Below are positions 1 to 3,721 of a DNA stretch of 5,243 nt, piece after piece. Source of the DNA: Euryarchaeota archaeon UBA128. GTDB taxonomy: Archaea > Thermoplasmatota > Poseidoniia > Poseidoniales > Poseidoniaceae. The position numbers were made by a program, and so were the translations under genes. Location of the stretch: assembly GCA_002496955.1 (NCBI GenBank), contig DALZ01000148.1:1-5243 (forward strand), written 5' to 3'. Under the pieces are notes generated by a model. The model saw only the letters and a program-made list of their open reading frames with translations, was not told the origin of the DNA and ran no database searches. The number at the start of each line of letters is the position of its first letter. The first letter of the stretch is position 1.

Positions 1-408
1 CCAGAGGCAATCGCTGTTGGTCTAGACTTAACCGATCGAGAAACGCAATCCAATCTACGGGCTGAACAACTACCATGGTCGAAAGGCAAATGTTTTCGCG
101 GCAGCGGTGTAATAGGTGGATTTCATCATTTTGTCGGCCAGTTTGATGACCTATGTAACGGCGACTTCGCATTGAAACTCACCGTCAACGGCGTGTTGCG
201 TCAAGCTGCTAACTTGTCCTCGATGAGTATTACTCCCCAGCAGCAAATGGATAGTCTGCGATCTTGGGCCCCTCTTGCACCTGGCGACTATCTGTTTACC
301 GGTACTCCGTCAGGGGTTGCGGAATTACAGGTTGGCGATGAAGTTGATGCGATTCTCACAGGCAAGGGCGGTTCAGTAATTTCCCAAATTTCCGCCGTGT
401 GTGTCTGA
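1..408 (+). CDS. Fumarylacetoacetate hydrolase (FAH) family protein, FAHD1/YcgM-like, C-terminal part
   Basis: The frame is open from base 1 to a TGA at 406-408 and gives 135 residues; the N-terminus lies outside the window. Seen: GLDLTDRETQ at about residues 7-16, LPWSKGKCF at 24-32, and GTPSGV at 101-106 followed by a VGDEV stretch. These match, in order, the conserved core of FAH-fold enzymes. By family comparison the Asp of GLDLT (D9) corresponds to a metal-ligand Asp and K30 to the active-site Lys. The PW-x3-K-x-F pattern and the compact C-terminus resemble the FAHD1/YcgM branch, whose members hydrolyse acylpyruvates or decarboxylate oxaloacetate with Mg2+ or Mn2+ in the cytoplasm. The exact substrate cannot be read from this fragment. 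A TTG at 172 in the same frame is internal, because the FAH homology continues upstream of it. S8e follows 55 nt downstream on the same strand, so co-transcription is possible. Confidence 0.87.
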   Translation, partial: PEAIAVGLDLTDRETQSNLRAEQLPWSKGKCFRGSGVIGGFHHFVGQFDDLCNGDFALKLTVNGVLRQAANLSSMSITPQQQMDSLRSWAPLAPGDYLFTGTPSGVAELQVGDEVDAILTGKGGSVISQISAVCV

Positions 409-449
409 GGGTTGATTTCATATATGGCTCGCCAGTCGGTGTGTCCTGC

Positions 450-456
450 AAGGAGG
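450..456 (+). promoter_or_regulatory. Strong Shine-Dalgarno site for the S8e gene
   Basis: AAGGAGG lies 7 nt before the ATG at 464. It is complementary to the CCUCCU usual at the 3' end of archaeal 16S rRNA and fixes the S8e start. It implies that this gene is translated from a leadered, probably polycistronic mRNA, unlike the gene at 2492. Confidence 0.7.
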
Positions 457-463
457 CGACACT

Positions 464-844
464 ATGGCTCAATGGCACGGAATTTCACGCAGAAAACCAA
501 GCGGTGGACGAAGAGTTCAGGCACGCGGCAAGCGCTCTACTGAAATCTCGACAGAGAAGCAGATTGCTCAAATCGGTGAGCCTAAGCGAAAAGTGTATCG
601 CCGAACTGGGGGCAACACCCTAGTGCGCGTCCTTTCTGAAAACCGTGTTTCAATCAACGATCCAAAGACTGGTAAAACAACCATGGGAACCATTGAGAAT
701 GTTATTGAAAATGAGTCAGACCCAAACTATGTGCGTCGAAACGTCCTCGTTAAAGGTGCCATCATAGAAACTGACCAAGGCCGTGTTCGAGTGACCTCCC
801 GTCCAGGAAAAGATGGCGTCATCAACGGCGTATTAATCAAGTAA
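464..844 (+). CDS. rps8e: 30S ribosomal protein S8e
   Basis: This 126-residue protein is full length for archaeal S8e. It begins with the family's N-terminus (MAQWHGISRRKPSGGRR), very basic and RNA-binding in character, and continues with KRK and RRTGGNT segments at about 41-51. It ends with the conserved beta-barrel signature VRVTSRPGKDGVINGVL at 108-124. S8e is a component of the small ribosomal subunit shared by archaea and eukaryotes and absent from bacteria, so it fixes the domain of the host. The ATG at 464 is chosen because it follows a strong AAGGAGG site and gives the family's exact N-terminus. SRP19 starts 34 nt downstream on the same strand, a plausible translation/targeting operon. 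Confidence 0.97.
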   Translation: MAQWHGISRRKPSGGRRVQARGKRSTEISTEKQIAQIGEPKRKVYRRTGGNTLVRVLSENRVSINDPKTGKTTMGTIENVIENESDPNYVRRNVLVKGAIIETDQGRVRVTSRPGKDGVINGVLIK

Positions 845-867
845 TCACAACTAGCGTATCCTGCGCC

Positions 868-873
868 AAGGTG
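868..873 (+). promoter_or_regulatory. Shine-Dalgarno-like site for the SRP19 gene
   Basis: AAGGTG ends 5 nt before the ATG at 879, inside the short 34-nt gap after S8e. It supports that start and suggests translation from a shared transcript. Confidence 0.5.
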
Positions 874-878
874 AAACA

Positions 879-1343
879 ATGGACCATAACCCAGACAGAA
901 TTTGTGTGTGGCCCGGCTATTTCAATGCCAAAACATCTCGTCGCAATGGTCGCAGAGTCCCACGAGACTCATCGGTATTAAAGCCCGACCTTGAGGGTTT
1001 ATTCTACGCTGCCAGGAAAGTCGGCTTGAAGAAAATCAAACGAGAGGAGCATGCTTCTCATCCGAATCGGCCATACGGCAAAGAGGGTAGACTATGGGTA
1101 TCTCGCTCTGGTGCCAAACAATCAATTGGGGCCACTAACAAAGAGGAATTACTACAAATGATTGGCGGTCAATGGCGACAGATGCAGAAGGATGCCAAGC
1201 AAAACGAGGCGCAGCGAGTAGCAGAAGGCCCAAAAGCCGGCGATAAGCGAGGGCGTTCACAGCGCCGGTCGAGGGGTTCACAAGCAGGCAAGCAAAAACC
1301 GCGCTCGGGATTCAAGAAGCGTTCAGGATTCAAGAAGCGCTAA
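879..1343 (+). CDS. srp19: Signal recognition particle 19 kDa protein (SRP19) with extended basic C-terminal tail
   Basis: The 154-residue product carries SRP19 hallmarks: CVWPGYFNAKTS at 9-20, GRRVPRD at 24-30, a helix with PDLEGLFYAARKVGL at 36-50, and HPNRPYGKEGRLWV at 61-74. In archaea and eukaryotes SRP19 binds helices 6 and 8 of SRP RNA and prepares the RNA for SRP54, which targets nascent membrane and secreted proteins to the translocon. Archaeal SRP19 is usually about 90-100 residues, so roughly the last 50 are extra. This tail (about 105-154) is rich in Lys, Arg, Gln, Gly and Ser, probably disordered, and ends in two tandem SGFKKR hexapeptides. The start is supported by AAGGTG just upstream. 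Its TAA abuts the stop codon of the convergent aminotransferase gene with no gap. Confidence 0.9.
   Translation: MDHNPDRICVWPGYFNAKTSRRNGRRVPRDSSVLKPDLEGLFYAARKVGLKKIKREEHASHPNRPYGKEGRLWVSRSGAKQSIGATNKEELLQMIGGQWRQMQKDAKQNEAQRVAEGPKAGDKRGRSQRRSRGSQAGKQKPRSGFKKRSGFKKR
1305..1340 (+). repeat. 18-bp tandem duplication encoding SGFKKR twice at the end of SRP19
   Basis: Two in-frame 18-nt units, 1305-1322 and 1323-1340, each encode Ser-Gly-Phe-Lys-Lys-Arg. They differ only at third codon positions (TCG/TCA and CGT/CGC), which fits a local duplication kept under coding constraint. They are the last codons before the stop. Similar Lys/Arg tails often contact RNA, but a role here is inference. Confidence 0.8.
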
Positions 1344-2363
1344 CTACAGCGGAACTTCATGTAGCCACCCAAAGATGTCATCTTCGGTTTCATTTTGGAT
1401 TCCAACCAGTTGTTGGTATAATTGCTGTGTCATTGGTCCTGGCTTCCCACTGCCATATGTGGCTTTTTCATCACCGTGGGTAATCGAGCCAATTGGTGAA
1501 ATGACGGCCGCCGTGCCGCAGCAAAACGCTTCATCAGCAGCCATGGCAAATTCAGCGGTGACCTTGGTTTCATGAACTTCAATACCTGCATGACGAGCAA
1601 GTTCAATTATACTCGCCCTCGTGATGCCCGGTAAAATTGTTCCAGTTAGTTCTGGAGTATACAACACTCCATCTTTGACGCAGAAGAAATTAGCTGCGCC
1701 GACTTCTTCGATGCAGGTATGGGTTTTGGCGTCGAGATATATGATTTCAGCATAGCCTTTGGCTTTTGCATCCTTACTGGGCATCATACCCGGAGCATAA
1801 TTCCCAATCGCCTTGACACCGCCCGAACCTCCGGGTGCCGCGCGGTGATGTACATCTGAGATTAGTAGATCAATCGTTTTTACCCCTCCTTTGAAGTAGG
1901 GCCCAACCGGGGTCACGTAAACCAAGAATCGATAGGATGGAGCAGGTGCTACCCCTAGTATCGGTCCTGAACCCATCAACAATGGTCGAACATACATTGC
2001 GCCTTTGCCCATGGGTGGCAGCCAGCGCAGGTTTGCTTTGACGCACTGCTCTACTGCATCAATGAATATTGATTCAGGAACCGGCGGCATTTTCAGTCGG
2101 TCTGCACCACGTTGCATCCTTCGAGCATTCTCCTCCGGTCTGAAAAATACCACGCGATTTTGCGAGGTTCGATATGCTTTCATGCCCTCGAAGAGGCCTT
2201 GCCCGTAGTTCAAAACCCCTGCTGCAGGTGAAATTTTCATGTCACCGTAGGGGATTAATTCGCCGGGCATCCACGGTGCACCCATTTCGGCATTTGTGAT
2301 ATACATAGTATCGGTGGGCGTTAGAGAAAATGTCAAACTATCCCAGTCGATTTCCTCAGTCAT
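1344..2363 (-). CDS. ilvE: Branched-chain amino acid aminotransferase (class IV PLP enzyme)
   Basis: The 339-residue product is the usual size for the longer (type II, BCAT2-like) aminotransferases. It should interconvert Leu, Ile and Val with their 2-oxo acids, using 2-oxoglutarate/glutamate and pyridoxal phosphate in the cytoplasm. Seen: GQGLFEGMKAYR at 54-65; the arginine of YVRPLLMGSG at 124-133; the PLP-binding lysine K184 in GGVKAIGNYA; IEEVGAANFF at 218-227; GTILPGITRASI at 241-252, the cofactor phosphate region; and GTAAVISPIGSI at 283-294. All catalytic regions are intact. The ATG at 2363 is supported by GAGGGTG 4 nt upstream on the minus strand (plus-strand 2368-2374). The gene converges on SRP19 (stops touching at 1343/1344) and diverges from the membrane protein gene. 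Preference for branched-chain over related substrates is inferred from the family. Confidence 0.95.
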   Translation of the reverse strand: MTEEIDWDSLTFSLTPTDTMYITNAEMGAPWMPGELIPYGDMKISPAAGVLNYGQGLFEGMKAYRTSQNRVVFFRPEENARRMQRGADRLKMPPVPESIFIDAVEQCVKANLRWLPPMGKGAMYVRPLLMGSGPILGVAPAPSYRFLVYVTPVGPYFKGGVKTIDLLISDVHHRAAPGGSGGVKAIGNYAPGMMPSKDAKAKGYAEIIYLDAKTHTCIEEVGAANFFCVKDGVLYTPELTGTILPGITRASIIELARHAGIEVHETKVTAEFAMAADEAFCCGTAAVISPIGSITHGDEKATYGSGKPGPMTQQLYQQLVGIQNETEDDIFGWLHEVPL

Positions 2364-2491
2364 GTAACACCCTCGGCAAATTGAGCCATAGAAATTCGGC
2401 TTTCAATCATTACTGTCAATTGCGAGGCAAAAAAATGCGATTTCGTTAATGAACGATATTAGTTTATACCGGGGAATTCTCGGAATTGTAA
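2364..2491. promoter_or_regulatory. Divergent intergenic promoter region between ilvE and the membrane protein gene
   Basis: This 128-bp AT-rich gap must hold the start signals of both divergent genes. On the minus strand only the GAGGGTG ribosome site next to the ilvE start is convincing; a TTTCTATG-like stretch at plus positions 2385-2392 could be a weak TATA element. On the plus strand there is a TATA-like box at 2463-2468. Between that box and the ATG, GGAATT occurs twice as a direct repeat with a 9-nt period (2473-2478 and 2482-2487), overlapping the expected initiation zone. No RNA gene or attachment site is visible. Confidence 0.5.
2463..2468 (+). promoter_or_regulatory. TATA-like box for a leaderless transcript of the gene at 2492
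   Basis: TTTATA is centred about 26 nt upstream of the ATG at 2492. In archaea transcription starts roughly 25 nt downstream of the TATA box, so the mRNA would begin at or next to the start codon. This fits the absence of a purine-rich Shine-Dalgarno site directly before this ATG. Confidence 0.5.
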
Positions 2492-3178
2492 ATGGATATT
2501 GGACAGTTGTCCGGTGAGTTCGCCAGTCAGTTAGACGAGTCAGGGGCCGTCGCTGCTGTACCGATAGCGATTCTATCTATGGTGCTTCTATTGCAGGGTT
2601 ATCGAAGGTTACAAATCGTTACTATGGTAGTCGGTGGTGCGGTTGGCTATGTCATTGCCCCGATATTAATTGCGAGTCTAGATGGCTTTGGATTGACGAT
2701 TGATCCGCTACATCTGACTTTGATTATTTGCTTGTTTGGTGGCCTGATGCTTTCTGCGACAGTGCTTGCATCTGCTAGGATACTCACGTCTGCGCTCATT
2801 TTCGTTAGTTTTTCTACGGTCATTGAGGTCTTGAACAATTATGGCTTTGATGTCGAACGTAGCGAATTGTGGAGCGGTATTGCTGCATTATGTGCATTAT
2901 TTTTCACGATGGGAATCAATCGATTATTACCGGCGATTTACTCGGCCATTTTTGCTGCATATGGACTGCTAGTTACTGGTTTGTTGCTAACCGGTAACTC
3001 AGTTGCAACATTTGAGCCAGTAGAAGCAAAAACATTTGTGTTAATTACCCCATTGGCGGTTTTTTCTTTGAAGCTTCAAAACGCTGATAGGGCCAAACGA
3101 CTGGAGCAAGAGTTTGGCGCCGTCGATAATGATTCGCCTGCTAACGATTATGAGCAATATTACCAACCATTGACATAA
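2492..3178 (+). CDS. Multi-pass membrane protein of unknown function
   Basis: I do not recognise a specific family; the small-residue-rich helices recall DUF4203/TMEM198-type proteins only loosely. The 228-residue product starts with a polar, acidic segment (1-17) and then has about seven hydrophobic stretches: near 18-36, 42-63, 74-94, 95-114, 127-141, 145-167 and 179-195. Glycine motifs (VVGGAVG at 46-52, FGGL at 82-85) suggest tight helix packing. A short charged tail with NADRAKRLEQEFG at 197-209 and an acidic, tyrosine-containing end (about 210-228) is probably soluble; the arginines and lysines after the last helix favour a cytoplasmic C-terminus. There is no obvious catalytic motif. 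It seems to be transcribed from its own TATA-like box as a leaderless mRNA. The pilin-like surface protein gene follows 48 nt downstream, so a shared envelope role is possible but unproven. Confidence 0.8.
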   Translation: MDIGQLSGEFASQLDESGAVAAVPIAILSMVLLLQGYRRLQIVTMVVGGAVGYVIAPILIASLDGFGLTIDPLHLTLIICLFGGLMLSATVLASARILTSALIFVSFSTVIEVLNNYGFDVERSELWSGIAALCALFFTMGINRLLPAIYSAIFAAYGLLVTGLLLTGNSVATFEPVEAKTFVLITPLAVFSLKLQNADRAKRLEQEFGAVDNDSPANDYEQYYQPLT

Positions 3179-3185
3179 TTTTTCT
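3179..3185 (+). terminator. Possible short T-rich terminator after the membrane protein gene
   Basis: TTTTTCT directly follows the TAA at 3176-3178 with no preceding hairpin. Archaeal RNA polymerase can terminate at such oligo-T tracts. The run is short, so readthrough into the next gene is quite possible. Confidence 0.3.
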
Positions 3186-3226
3186 CAAAACAAATCTTGA
3201 TAACCACTAAGTCTAGGGTCAAGGTT

Positions 3227-3721
3227 ATGTCTGTGAAATCTAGGAGAATTAACGAAGAAGAGTCTGTTAGCCCAGTTATCGCCACAATTTTGATGGTGGC
3301 AATAACAGTTGTTTTAGCTGGAACATTATATGTCTGGGCTGCGAACTTGGCAGAATCGAATACTGATGGTTCCCTGAATCTCTATACCTTTGAATCAAAA
3401 CAAGCACCGGTCAACCCTACCGAAGCTAATACCGATAGTTTAGCTATCCTAACCATGACGCAGGGTCAACAAACCTCGTGGTCGGTAATCACCGTTAAAC
3501 TTTCAATCAACGGAGCAGCGTCAACCTCATGTGCAGTCCCCGGACAAACCTCAGGCAGTTGCATACTGGTTGACTCGTCAGAAGATGCCACTAGCTGGAC
3601 GGTCGGTGAGGATGTCACGGTCGTTGAGAACGGGGTAGATTTGTGTTCAGATTTGAATTGCGAAATGACTTTTACTATTACTAATATCAGAACCGGCCAA
3701 TCATTGGCCAAAACCAGTACC
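3227..3721 (+). other. Domain: archaeal type IV pilin signal, membrane helix and pilin-like body
   Basis: Residues 1-165 of the surface protein. A short polar head ending in INEEES is followed by VSPVIATILMVAITVVLAG, the pattern of archaeal pilin N-terminal domains, where an acidic/polar residue sits just before a hydrophobic polymerisation or anchoring helix. The following ~120 residues alternate hydrophobic and Thr/Ser-rich strands and include four cysteines that could pair as C102-C112 and C140-C145. Known for the family: the prepilin peptidase cuts before the helix and the helix packs in a pilus core or membrane. Confidence 0.75.

Noticed and set aside
172..408. Separate small gene starting at TTG 172
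   Set aside because: The same frame is open upstream to base 1 and FAH-family motifs continue across it, so this is an internal codon of a larger gene.
399..623. 74-residue plus-strand open frame overlapping the FAH end and S8e start
   Set aside because: It lies in another frame over the S8e gene, has no family resemblance, and S8e is unambiguous.
1375..2208. Plus-strand open frames opposite the aminotransferase (1375-1575 and 2005-2208)
   Set aside because: They lie antisense to a full-length aminotransferase with all catalytic motifs intact and have no support of their own.
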